DNA of 64,000 bases from Reichenbachiella ulvae (lineage in GTDB: Bacteria > Bacteroidota > Bacteroidia > Cytophagales > Cyclobacteriaceae), in the NCBI RefSeq assembly GCF_025833875.1, contig NZ_JAOYOD010000001.1, positions 4,340,001 to 4,404,000 of the forward strand, read 5' to 3'. Position 1 is the first letter of the stretch. Every line of letters starts with the position of its first letter. The position numbers were made by a program, and so were the translations under genes. This document shows positions 8,961 to 17,620 of this stretch, piece by piece. Under the pieces are notes generated by a model. It was not told the DNA's origin and did not search any database. It saw nothing but the letters and a program-made list of their open reading frames with translations.

Positions 8961-11654
8961 ATGAAGATCAAAATATTACTTTTATTTCTTTTGACGTCCA
9001 CATGCGTATTAGGGCAGATCAGGTACGGAACACAGGGCAGATTAAAATCTAACAACTCTGGAATCCGAATCAACTACTCCAATCCGCAAGAATATACGAT
9101 TGCCGAAATCAATGTAACCGGAGCAGAATTTTTGGATCAGGTTGCTCTCACATCTATTTCCGGTTTAAAAGTGGGTGACAAGATAAAAGTCCCTGGTGAT
9201 GATATCACTCAAGCCATCAAGAAACTGTGGAAACAGGGTTTGATAGGTAATGTCGAAATATATGCCAACAAAATTGAAGGCGATAACATATACCTAACTA
9301 TAGAACTGAAAGAAAGACCACGTCTTAGCAGATTTAACTTTACAGGAGTTACCAAAAGTCAAGATTCTGATCTTCGTGAAAAAGTAAACTTGATTCGCGG
9401 TAGAGTGATGACCGATGCAATCATTAAAAACAGTGAACTGACTGTAAAAAAATACTTCTACGAAAAAGGCTATCTCAATACTGAAGTAGACATTAAATAT
9501 GAGCGCGACACGATCATCAACAATAGTGTCATGATTGACATAGCAGTCAAGAAAAACAAAAAAGTAAAAGTACGTAACATCAATTTTGTGGGTAATGAGA
9601 ATTACTCAGAAATGAAGCTCAGAAGCAAAATGAAGAACACGGGTGAACGCCCTAGGTTTAAAATTGCTGGAGCCCTGATCGCTACTGGAATTAATGCTTT
9701 GAAACCAAAAGACAAGAGAACGCCAGTAAGATCAGAAGATGACACAGTAGGAATAAATATTTCCAAACCCATCATGAATCTGGTTTTTGAAAACGTAAAA
9801 CTGAACGTATTCAAATCCGCAAAATTTGTAAGAGAGAAATACGAGGAAGATAAAGAGTCTCTTATTGCATTTTACAATTCTAAAGGATTCAGAGATGCCT
9901 ATATTGAAGAAGACACAATTGTGAGCGTAGATAGAAATTCTATTGACATTGACATCAGAATTGTTCCAGGGCAGAGATACTATTTCAGAAACATAACCTG
10001 GACAGGTAATTTCATCCATGATGATCGTACGCTTGATCAAATCCTAGGGGTTGAAAAGGGAGACATCTATAACATGGAGTCACTTGACAAAAAGTTGAAT
10101 TTCAATCCTAATGGTCCTGATGTAAGTTCACTCTACATGGACAATGGTTACCTATTCTTTAACGTCAATCCAGTTGAAGTTCAGATAGATGGGGATTCTA
10201 TTGATGTCGAAATGCGCATCTATGAAGGAGCCCAGGCTACCATTAGAAAAGTATATGTGACAGGTAATGATAGAACCAATGATCATGTGATCATGCGTGA
10301 AATCAGAACCTTGCCAGGTCAGAAATTCAGTAGATCTGAACTGATCAGAACACAGCGTGAATTGTCTCAATTGGGTTATTTTAACCCAGAAACAGTATCT
10401 CCTAATCCGATACCAAATCCAGTAGATGAAACGGTTGATATCGAATGGTCGCTAGAAGAACGTCCAAGTGACCAAATTGAACTATCAGGTGGATGGGGTG
10501 GATCTTTTGGATTCGTAGGTACTTTAGGTCTTACTTTCAACAATTTCTCACTAAGAAACTTAACCAACTTTGACAAATGGAGACCACTTCCGGTCGGAGA
10601 TGGTCAGAAACTATCGCTCAGATTACAGGCCAATGGACGCCAGTTCCAGAGTTATTCTGTAAGTTTCTCAGAACCATGGTTAGGAGGTAAAAAACCAAGA
10701 AGCTTTGGTGTAAGCTATAACTATTCCGTTCAAAGATCTTTCAACTACTATAATGGTAGAAGAAATGATATCATCGGTTCGATGCAAGTAATGAGCGCTA
10801 CGGTAAGTTTAGGACAGAGACTCAAATGGCCAGATGACTACTTCACTTTGAGCAATGCAGTTTCGTTTACCAATTATAATCTGCACAGATTCGGTGGTAG
10901 CTTAGGTTTTGATAACAACTCTGGTATTGCCAATAGCTTTACATTCAAAACTACTCTTGCAAGAAATAGTATTGACAACCCAATGTATCCTAGAAGTGGA
11001 TCTTCTGTAAGCTTGAGTTTGGCATTGACTCCTCCATATTCACTCTTCAATGAGTTGGACTATGAAAATGCCAGCAACAACGAGCGATACGAATGGGTAG
11101 AGTATCACAAATGGATGTTTGATGCCAAATACTACATGCAGTTGATTGGTGATCTGGTAATTGAAGCGAGAGCGCACATTGGTTACCTTGGAGCTTATCA
11201 AGGAGATGTAGGTGTTGGTCCATTCGAGAGATTCCAATTGGGAGGTGATGGTTTGACTGGATCTAACTTCCTATTGGGCAATGACGTAGTAGGACTAAGA
11301 GGATATGATAACAATTCTATTACTCCTACTGAAGAAGTAAACGGCAACCTGGTTAGAGGAGGAACAATATTCAACAAATACGTTTTTGAATTAAGATATC
11401 CTGTTTCGTTAAATCCATCGGCCACTATCTATGTTTTGGGCTTTGCTGAAGCAGGAAACAACTGGTTGAATTTTAACGAGTACAACCCTAATAGCCTGTA
11501 TACATCTGCGGGTGGTGGAGTTAGAATCTTTATGCCGGCATTTGGTTTGCTTGGTATCGACTGGGGATATGGGTTTAATCCGGATCCAGGCACACCAAAT
11601 GGACCAGCGAGCGGAGGACAAATTCACTTTTCAATTGGCCAAACCATCCGATAG
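8961..11654 (+). CDS. bamA: Outer membrane protein assembly factor BamA
   Basis: Omp85-family insertase that folds beta-barrel proteins into the outer membrane. The 897 residues comprise a signal peptide (about 1-19, ending VLGQ), a row of POTRA domains (about 45-480, with repeated V-x-G-N segments such as FVGNENYS and VTGNDRTNDH) and a C-terminal 16-strand barrel (about 500-897). The conserved VRGF-type loop appears as GLRGYDNNS. It ends in QTIR rather than the terminal aromatic residue common in outer-membrane proteins. Two OmpH/Skp chaperones for its substrates follow within 60 nt and 13 nt. Identification is secure. Confidence 0.95.
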   Translation: MKIKILLLFLLTSTCVLGQIRYGTQGRLKSNNSGIRINYSNPQEYTIAEINVTGAEFLDQVALTSISGLKVGDKIKVPGDDITQAIKKLWKQGLIGNVEIYANKIEGDNIYLTIELKERPRLSRFNFTGVTKSQDSDLREKVNLIRGRVMTDAIIKNSELTVKKYFYEKGYLNTEVDIKYERDTIINNSVMIDIAVKKNKKVKVRNINFVGNENYSEMKLRSKMKNTGERPRFKIAGALIATGINALKPKDKRTPVRSEDDTVGINISKPIMNLVFENVKLNVFKSAKFVREKYEEDKESLIAFYNSKGFRDAYIEEDTIVSVDRNSIDIDIRIVPGQRYYFRNITWTGNFIHDDRTLDQILGVEKGDIYNMESLDKKLNFNPNGPDVSSLYMDNGYLFFNVNPVEVQIDGDSIDVEMRIYEGAQATIRKVYVTGNDRTNDHVIMREIRTLPGQKFSRSELIRTQRELSQLGYFNPETVSPNPIPNPVDETVDIEWSLEERPSDQIELSGGWGGSFGFVGTLGLTFNNFSLRNLTNFDKWRPLPVGDGQKLSLRLQANGRQFQSYSVSFSEPWLGGKKPRSFGVSYNYSVQRSFNYYNGRRNDIIGSMQVMSATVSLGQRLKWPDDYFTLSNAVSFTNYNLHRFGGSLGFDNNSGIANSFTFKTTLARNSIDNPMYPRSGSSVSLSLALTPPYSLFNELDYENASNNERYEWVEYHKWMFDAKYYMQLIGDLVIEARAHIGYLGAYQGDVGVGPFERFQLGGDGLTGSNFLLGNDVVGLRGYDNNSITPTEEVNGNLVRGGTIFNKYVFELRYPVSLNPSATIYVLGFAEAGNNWLNFNEYNPNSLYTSAGGGVRIFMPAFGLLGIDWGYGFNPDPGTPNGPASGGQIHFSIGQTIR

Positions 11655-11713
11655 AATTAATTGCGAGAATGAATCAATCGTTAACAATGGATAGACTAAT
11701 TTTAGAAATTGTT

Positions 11714-12271
11714 ATGGGCAAAATAAAACAGGCCACGATTTTCGGTTCGATTCTTGTAATAGTGCTATTGAATTCAATAGATGCACAGGCACAGAAGTTT
11801 GGATATGTAGATACTGACTACATTCTGAGCCAAATGCCTGAGTATGCAGAGGCCAATGCAGAAATAGACAAACTGTCTCAGTCCTGGGAAGCTGAAATAC
11901 GTGAAATGTATAAGGAAATTCAGGCGTTGGAGACAGCTCTCAAGGCGGAAGAAGTCCTCTTGACTAAGGAAATGAAAGATGATCGAGAAAAGGAAATCGA
12001 TCGAAAATGGAATGAAGTCAAAGAATATCAGAAAAAGGTATTTGGTTTTGAAGGACTCTTCTTTTTGAAAAAAAAGGAGCTAATCAAACCTGTTCAGGAT
12101 CTGGTATTCGAGGCAGTAGAAACAGTAGCTAAAAAGCAAAGGCTGCAGATTGTCTTTGACAAATCTGGAGATCTAGTAATGATATATACCGACCCGGTTC
12201 ATGATTATACAGACTTTGTGCTGGAGGAACTCGGACTCGGTGATAAAAACGATGTAATAAGTAATAACTAA
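11714..12271 (+). CDS. OmpH/Skp family periplasmic chaperone (first copy)
   Basis: A 185-residue Skp/OmpH-type chaperone that holds unfolded outer-membrane proteins in the periplasm on the way to BamA. Seen: a signal peptide ending near DAQAQ, the conserved FGYVDTDYILSQMPEY segment just after it, and a long charged coiled coil (about residues 55-130). The open frame starts at 11669, but ATG at 11714 places the signal peptide (MGKIKQATIFGSILVIV) at the terminus, so I prefer it. A second copy follows 13 nt downstream. Confidence 0.88.
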   Translation: MGKIKQATIFGSILVIVLLNSIDAQAQKFGYVDTDYILSQMPEYAEANAEIDKLSQSWEAEIREMYKEIQALETALKAEEVLLTKEMKDDREKEIDRKWNEVKEYQKKVFGFEGLFFLKKKELIKPVQDLVFEAVETVAKKQRLQIVFDKSGDLVMIYTDPVHDYTDFVLEELGLGDKNDVISNN

Positions 12272-12284
12272 TTAGGATAGAAAT

Positions 12285-12821
12285 ATGAAGATCAAATCAT
12301 TAATCGCAGTATTGGTATTGGTATCTGTCTCTGTGGCAGCTTCTGCGCAGGGTACATTCAAATTTGGATACACCAATGTAGAATATATATTGAGCCAAAT
12401 GCCAGAAGCTAAGCAAGTAGATTCAGAGTACAAGACTTACGAATCACAACTGCAAAATCAATTACAAGCTAAAGGACAGGAGTTCCAAACTAAACTTCAA
12501 GAATATCAGCAAGGTGCTGCTACTATGACTGACATCATGAGAGCAGACAAAGAATCAGAGCTTACTAACTTGCAGGCTAGGTTGGAAAATTTCCAAAAAG
12601 ACGCACAAGTTTCTCTTCAGAAAAAACAAAGTGAATTGTATGCTCCCTTGTTCGAGAAAATCGGTAACGCAATCAAAGCGGTTAGAACTGAAAATGGATA
12701 TGATGCTATCTTCAGCACTGGCGTACCAGGTGTAGACATTCTTTTGGATGCAGATGAGAAATATGACGTTTCTGACTTAGTATTCAAAAAATTAGGAATC
12801 ACTCCTCCATCAGGAAACTAA
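12285..12821 (+). CDS. OmpH/Skp family periplasmic chaperone (second copy)
   Basis: A 178-residue paralogue of the preceding gene, sharing the FGY-x-(N/D)-x-(E/D)YILSQMPE block after the signal peptide (cleavage near ASAQG) and a Gln-rich coiled coil (about 45-120). As a Skp-like trimer it should escort barrel proteins to BamA. Tandem ompH genes behind bamA are common in Bacteroidota. A strong intrinsic terminator begins 23 nt after its stop and closes the run. Confidence 0.92.
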   Translation: MKIKSLIAVLVLVSVSVAASAQGTFKFGYTNVEYILSQMPEAKQVDSEYKTYESQLQNQLQAKGQEFQTKLQEYQQGAATMTDIMRADKESELTNLQARLENFQKDAQVSLQKKQSELYAPLFEKIGNAIKAVRTENGYDAIFSTGVPGVDILLDADEKYDVSDLVFKKLGITPPSGN

Positions 12822-12843
12822 TACAATAACGAAATCGTAAGGA

Positions 12844-12875
12844 AACTGCACGTCTTTAGGCGTGCAGTTTTTTTT
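12844..12875 (+). terminator. Rho-independent terminator after the uppS-bamA-ompH run
   Basis: A perfect 9-bp stem (AACTGCACG at 12844-12852 with CGTGCAGTT at 12861-12869), an 8-nt loop and then a run of eight T (12868-12875). It sits 23 nt past the second ompH stop. Confidence 0.9.
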
Positions 12876-12928
12876 ATGTCCATACCTTACCTAAAGTATT
12901 GACAGGGCTAACATTCCGATGACTCAAT

Positions 12929-12936
12929 TATATTTG
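12929..12936 (+). promoter_or_regulatory. Bacteroidota -7 promoter element of the osmC-like gene
   Basis: TATATTTG, a perfect TAnnTTTG, lies 27 nt before the ATG at 12964 and after the ompH terminator. A -33 box is not clear at standard spacing. Confidence 0.5.
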
Positions 12937-12963
12937 CCTCAGAATTAAAAAAAGAATAGTAAA

Positions 12964-13380
12964 ATGGCACTTACCTCGACACTTGTTTACAAGGCTGACA
13001 AAGAATTCGAAGCGACCAATCAAGTCGGAAATACGGTAAAGATGGATATGTACCCACAGGACGAAAAGAAGAATCAATCTCCCATGGATTTGGTCTTGTC
13101 GGCATTAGCCGGTTGCGCCGCAGTAGATATTGTGTCAATGGTAAAAAAGCGCAGAAAGACTTTTGTGGATCTAAAAGTGGAATCAACCGCTGAAAGAGCT
13201 GAAGGTCATCCAGCCAAATTCACAAAAATTCATAAGAAGTTCATCATCACTTCTCCCGATCTCACAGACAAAGAAGCAGAGCGCATCATCAATCTGGCAG
13301 TAGAAAGCTACTGCAGTGTTGCATCTTCCCTGTCTCCAGAGATAGACATGAGCCACAGTTTTGAAATCCTCAGAGATTAG
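12964..13380 (+). CDS. OsmC family protein (putative peroxidase)
   Basis: A 138-residue OsmC/Ohr-type protein. In this family two cysteines reduce organic hydroperoxides; here they are Cys51 (in LSALAGCAAVD) and Cys117 (in VESYCSVASSLSPE), at the usual relative positions. Whether the substrate is hydroperoxide or another electrophile cannot be told: the YhfA/OsmC-like subfamily is less well characterised than Ohr. It is a single-gene unit with its own promoter and overlaps the converging downstream gene by 4 nt at the 3' end. Confidence 0.87.
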   Translation: MALTSTLVYKADKEFEATNQVGNTVKMDMYPQDEKKNQSPMDLVLSALAGCAAVDIVSMVKKRRKTFVDLKVESTAERAEGHPAKFTKIHKKFIITSPDLTDKEAERIINLAVESYCSVASSLSPEIDMSHSFEILRD

Positions 13381-15569
13381 TCAAAAGAGGAGCTCACAAG
13401 ATCCAAATCCTTAGTAACAATGTAATTGATATTAGGTTGATCCCCTATGCTTAGAATCGGTATACAGTGATCTCCATACTTTCTCATTTGATTGGATATT
13501 GATTCATCGCTAAAGAATCTTTCTTTGGCCCAATCTCCGGAATGGTTCACTTTGAGCAAATAAGTAGAGCCTAATGATGAAGTAGATGAAACTACCGATC
13601 CATCTTTATTGGCTATTTGTTTATAATTTCCGGCAAGAATGAATCCATCCTCAGTTGAAACCAAGCCAAAGACGTTTCCATTGAGCTTTCGACTTTGCTG
13701 CCATTTCACATCTCCTTCACTCGTAAGTCGGGTAACAGTCAAATCACCCAATTGCCCGATGACTTCACGATCATCGCCATAAAAGACCAAAACATAAGAA
13801 TTGAGTGATTCAACAAAATTGAGTGTGCGGGGATATTTATTAATCTCCAGTATTTTGCCAAACAGTTGTTCCCCCTGATCGCTAAATGCCAACAAGGTAT
13901 TTTTCACATCTTTCGTCTCAGGATGCTCGCTTCGTACGATAAAAGTACAACCGCTCAATTCATCATTGAGCACGGTCATTTCCGTATCGGTCAAATCACT
14001 TTCTCCTTCAAAGGACAAATTGATTTCTTGATACCATGAGATGCGACCATTTCCCTCCTTTCTACTGACAAAGGCACTTACTCGCCCAGTTTGAGGATCT
14101 AGAACTTGACCACCTAAATACTGACTTCCATCAATATTTTCAACAATTTGAGTAGTAATAGGCTGACCGGTAGACAGCAGTTCTTCAGTTGGCATCTGAA
14201 CATAGTCCTTAATTTTCTTACGCTTATAACTGTACTCCTTCTTTAAACTGTCTCCCATCACATCTCTTAAAACTTCAGGTTTCAGCAATTCTAAATAGCG
14301 ATTAAAGGCCGATTGATTCTTGTTTCTTTCATTATTCACAAATGAATTTACTCCCTGTATCCCTTGATAAAACTGATCAATAAATTCCTGATATCTCTCA
14401 TATGACTCCTTGGTGTTTCTCCTACTGGCCACATTCAAAATGGTATCTGCCCGCTTAATCTCATAGAGCATTCGACCATAGTTATAAATGGGATTAAGCT
14501 TACTGCTAGCTTCAATAGCCTGATTTTCCTGTTTCAGATTTTCAACAAGCAATTTTTGATTTACGGATTTATACTCGAACAAAGGCTCAACTACAGAATT
14601 CAAATCATATTTTCGGATATTAAAAAGTAGTTCCTTGCTGACCTTAAAAAGCTCAAAATCCTTATTCATGTAATCTTCTGGTGTTCTTGCTAGTTTGGTA
14701 TTCAACAACTTTTCATTCTGCACCATCAGCATACGCAGATATTGAATATCCTTATCTACATATCCATTGATTTCGTCTACCCATTTGGCATAGTTCCAAA
14801 TAGGAATTTTCTCTTGAAGGAAGTTAATTTCTACGGATAAGCCATCGAGACGATAGACTTCAATATCTCTAATCTCCATAGATTGATCATAGCCAATATG
14901 GTATTCTTCTATCAAAGATTGATAAGAATCAAAAAGCTCTAATGCCCGCAGATACTCCTTTTTGAGCGACTCAAATTCTTTCGCTATATCCTCATCATAC
15001 AGTAAATACAACTCTTTGAGTGTTTTGTATCTACCCATAATCTGAGTGTAGACCTGGTTAGCCCTAGAATAGGCCATGTAGCTTCCTGTAAATGCCTCAT
15101 AAATAGGCGGTACATGAGCCTGATACTCTGCCATTTTTACGGAATCCACAAAAAAGCGATTATAAATCGAGTCTAATTCCACCTGCATGCGACCCTTTTC
15201 ATCAAAGTAGGCAAAGTTGAGAAACTCATCTTCATTTCGTTTCACCTCCTTTTCATTCAGGTACACTTTGGCCATTGCCTGTGCCTCCTGTGCCAATTTG
15301 ATATTGGCTATCGCTCGCTTGTAACCTACCAGCGGATCACTATCTGCAAACCTTTGATAATAAACCAATGAAAGCTGTACGTAAACGCTCGCCTTTTCCG
15401 GATCATCTTGTTGATATTTTTTCAAGGCAGCAACCGCATTAGCCGGATCAGAACCGAGTATTCCTGGCAATACTTCTTTAAATTTTGCGAGCTTTTGGGC
15501 ATTCAAAGCACCACAGAATAATATTAGACCAATTATCAGTGGTATTTTATTTAGACTCAGCTGATTCAT
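13377..15569 (-). CDS. Exported protein of unknown function, third gene of the CHAT operon
   Basis: A 730-residue protein I do not recognise. The signal peptide is clear (cleavage near residue 24, ALNAQ). Residues 25-440 are helical, starting with a TPR-like pattern (DPANAVAALKKYQQDDPEKA) and continuing with charged helices. The C-terminal third (about 490-730) is strand-rich with repeated turns such as GSQYLGGQVLDPQTG and GFILAGNYKQI, resembling a beta-propeller. There is no lipobox. Its ATG overlaps the stop of the PD40/OmpA gene by 4 nt, so it is probably coupled to the CHAT operon. A partner or substrate of the CHAT protein is possible but only inferred from the operon. Confidence 0.7.
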   Translation of the reverse strand: MNQLSLNKIPLIIGLILFCGALNAQKLAKFKEVLPGILGSDPANAVAALKKYQQDDPEKASVYVQLSLVYYQRFADSDPLVGYKRAIANIKLAQEAQAMAKVYLNEKEVKRNEDEFLNFAYFDEKGRMQVELDSIYNRFFVDSVKMAEYQAHVPPIYEAFTGSYMAYSRANQVYTQIMGRYKTLKELYLLYDEDIAKEFESLKKEYLRALELFDSYQSLIEEYHIGYDQSMEIRDIEVYRLDGLSVEINFLQEKIPIWNYAKWVDEINGYVDKDIQYLRMLMVQNEKLLNTKLARTPEDYMNKDFELFKVSKELLFNIRKYDLNSVVEPLFEYKSVNQKLLVENLKQENQAIEASSKLNPIYNYGRMLYEIKRADTILNVASRRNTKESYERYQEFIDQFYQGIQGVNSFVNNERNKNQSAFNRYLELLKPEVLRDVMGDSLKKEYSYKRKKIKDYVQMPTEELLSTGQPITTQIVENIDGSQYLGGQVLDPQTGRVSAFVSRKEGNGRISWYQEINLSFEGESDLTDTEMTVLNDELSGCTFIVRSEHPETKDVKNTLLAFSDQGEQLFGKILEINKYPRTLNFVESLNSYVLVFYGDDREVIGQLGDLTVTRLTSEGDVKWQQSRKLNGNVFGLVSTEDGFILAGNYKQIANKDGSVVSSTSSLGSTYLLKVNHSGDWAKERFFSDESISNQMRKYGDHCIPILSIGDQPNINYIVTKDLDLVSSSFD

Positions 15570-17620
15570 ATCGTCAAAATTTTAAGGACCACTCTTCTGT
15601 TTTTGGCGCGATTTTCATCACTTGTATTCGGCACCAAAGGCACCTCTTCTCCATAACCTACTGGCACAAAACGATCAGTTGGGATGTCACTTTCTATCAA
15701 ATAGGAAACTACGCTCTGCGCTCTCTTCTCGGATAGCAACTTGTTGTAAGCCGAAGACCCTACATCATCGGTATGAGCGGATATTTCGACCGTCAAGTTC
15801 GGATTGGTCTCCATCAAGCCCGACACTCGAGCCAGTTCTGCAAAGGACTCTTCCGTCAAAGTTTCTGAATTGGATTCGAACAATATATCCTTCAAAGTTA
15901 AATTGGTGCCTACGATTAGGGGCTGCAAAGCAAGCTTCACCTCTACTTTCGTTTGGCCAGAAGTAGCCTCCTCGGACATGTCAATTATGGTAGAATTAAA
16001 TGCATATCCCTGGTCGCTTGTAGCCTCTAATTCATATCTATCTCCAACCCTCAATGCCACTGTCTCATTGCCCTCTACCTCTATGGTCTCATCTCTATTT
16101 CGATTCCTAATTCTGACTCTTGATCGCACTCTGTTATTGTTGGTTAGGTCTGCCACATTGATTTGTACCTCTTTCTTCTTAGGAGCGAACTCAATATCCT
16201 TTTCAAACTCTGGGTAGATCATCAAACCACTTACATCAAATGTGAATGTCTGAGGCAGAAAATTTTTCTTTTCAATGGTCACATCATAGCTTTTCCCCAA
16301 ATCAAGTTCCAGCTCTGCTATTCCAGTACTTTCATCACTTTCCATCGTTTTTACGACTGCTCCATATCCAGTTTCTCTTACTATGATATTGGCCGATATG
16401 GGTTCGAAAATTTCGATATCGTAGATATTCAAATGCAATAGCGCACTTCTATGAAGCACAATATCTTTATCCACCTCTTTGTACTCTGTTTCTCTTGATA
16501 GATCGTAGGAGATAGAATAGGTCGTATAGCCATCCTTCCTGAACTCCACATTATAACTGCGACCCACTGCAAGCACCAAACTATATCGACCATCGTTGGG
16601 GTTGTTATTGACCTCCATGATCTTTTCTGAAGTAAAAGCATCAGAAACCGTGATGTCAGTATAAAGGCCTTCACCCGTGTTACTATTTCTGATGTAACCC
16701 TGAATCACGTGATTTTTGAATTGCTGAAACTCCTCCGGAATATCTACGGAATAAATATCGCTAGATTGATAAACATAATACATCTGGTCACCTTGAGCTG
16801 AGATGCACGGAAACTGATCGCTATAAGGTGAATTCACAAAGTCTAAGGCCACAGGCTCAGTCCAATCTCCGGCATCATTGAGATAGGATTGATACATATC
16901 ATACTCACCTTTGCCGCCCAGACGATTGGAAGAAAAAATCAACGTACGATTGTCAGCCATGATTCTTGGAGCCTTTTCACAGTCCTCATTGATCGGTGCT
17001 GGAAGTAGGCTCGGGATCGACCAATTGTTCCTGCCTATTCGCTCTGATTTATAAATGGCATAACAGGTCTTCCCTGCCATCTCGTCTTTCAGATCAGGAT
17101 CACTAGGTCCTTCAGCTTTGATCTTTACAAAATAAAGCGTTTTTCCATCTGCTGATATTGAAGGGAAACCCTCAAAACCACTTCCGTTGATGGGTTCGCC
17201 AATGTTGACTGGAGAGGACCAACCAGATTCCTCACGTATCGAATAGTAAATGTCGTCTGCTCCATACCCACCATCGAAGGACCCAAAAAAGTACATGGTA
17301 TTCCCATCAAAACTGATACTTGGCCCTGCAATCAAAACATCCGAACCACCATAGTTGTTGATACTGTCAATTGACACAGGGTCCATCCATTTGCCTGAAG
17401 CATCCAATTTTGATTCGTAAAGCTGATAAGTACCTGATTTATTGGATTCAAAAGCCATGGTTTTTCCATCTGCAGAGATCGAAGGTGCATATTCGACCAT
17501 GTCCGAATTCAATTTTGAAACCTTATCTGAAGCAACCCTGCGCAAAGTGTCTGCTTCCTGAGCGAACGCTGCAGAAAGCGTCGACAAATAGATTACCGTT
17601 ATGTAGCTAGCTATTTTCAT
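15566..17620 (-). CDS. PD40 beta-propeller / OmpA-domain cell-envelope protein
   Basis: A 684-residue exported protein. Domains: signal peptide (MKIASYITVIYLSTLSAAFAQ), a PD40/WD40-like propeller with repeats of the form SISADGKTMxF (about 40-300), a carboxypeptidase-regulatory-like domain (about 315-390), further strand-rich domains, and a C-terminal OmpA peptidoglycan-binding domain (about 570-684) with ISAHTDDVGSSAYN and NRRVVLKI. The architecture resembles PorE of the type IX system but lacks PorE's N-terminal TPR. The ATG at 17620 overlaps the stop of the CHAT gene (TAATG); the open frame extends 10 codons further but without a better signal peptide. It probably anchors the operon's products to the cell wall. 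Confidence 0.82.
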   Translation of the reverse strand: MKIASYITVIYLSTLSAAFAQEADTLRRVASDKVSKLNSDMVEYAPSISADGKTMAFESNKSGTYQLYESKLDASGKWMDPVSIDSINNYGGSDVLIAGPSISFDGNTMYFFGSFDGGYGADDIYYSIREESGWSSPVNIGEPINGSGFEGFPSISADGKTLYFVKIKAEGPSDPDLKDEMAGKTCYAIYKSERIGRNNWSIPSLLPAPINEDCEKAPRIMADNRTLIFSSNRLGGKGEYDMYQSYLNDAGDWTEPVALDFVNSPYSDQFPCISAQGDQMYYVYQSSDIYSVDIPEEFQQFKNHVIQGYIRNSNTGEGLYTDITVSDAFTSEKIMEVNNNPNDGRYSLVLAVGRSYNVEFRKDGYTTYSISYDLSRETEYKEVDKDIVLHRSALLHLNIYDIEIFEPISANIIVRETGYGAVVKTMESDESTGIAELELDLGKSYDVTIEKKNFLPQTFTFDVSGLMIYPEFEKDIEFAPKKKEVQINVADLTNNNRVRSRVRIRNRNRDETIEVEGNETVALRVGDRYELEATSDQGYAFNSTIIDMSEEATSGQTKVEVKLALQPLIVGTNLTLKDILFESNSETLTEESFAELARVSGLMETNPNLTVEISAHTDDVGSSAYNKLLSEKRAQSVVSYLIESDIPTDRFVPVGYGEEVPLVPNTSDENRAKNRRVVLKILTI

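Noticed and set aside
15804..16217. 137-codon open frame antisense to the PD40/OmpA gene
   Set aside because: Shadow frame with no domain; the OmpA-family gene on the other strand is well supported.
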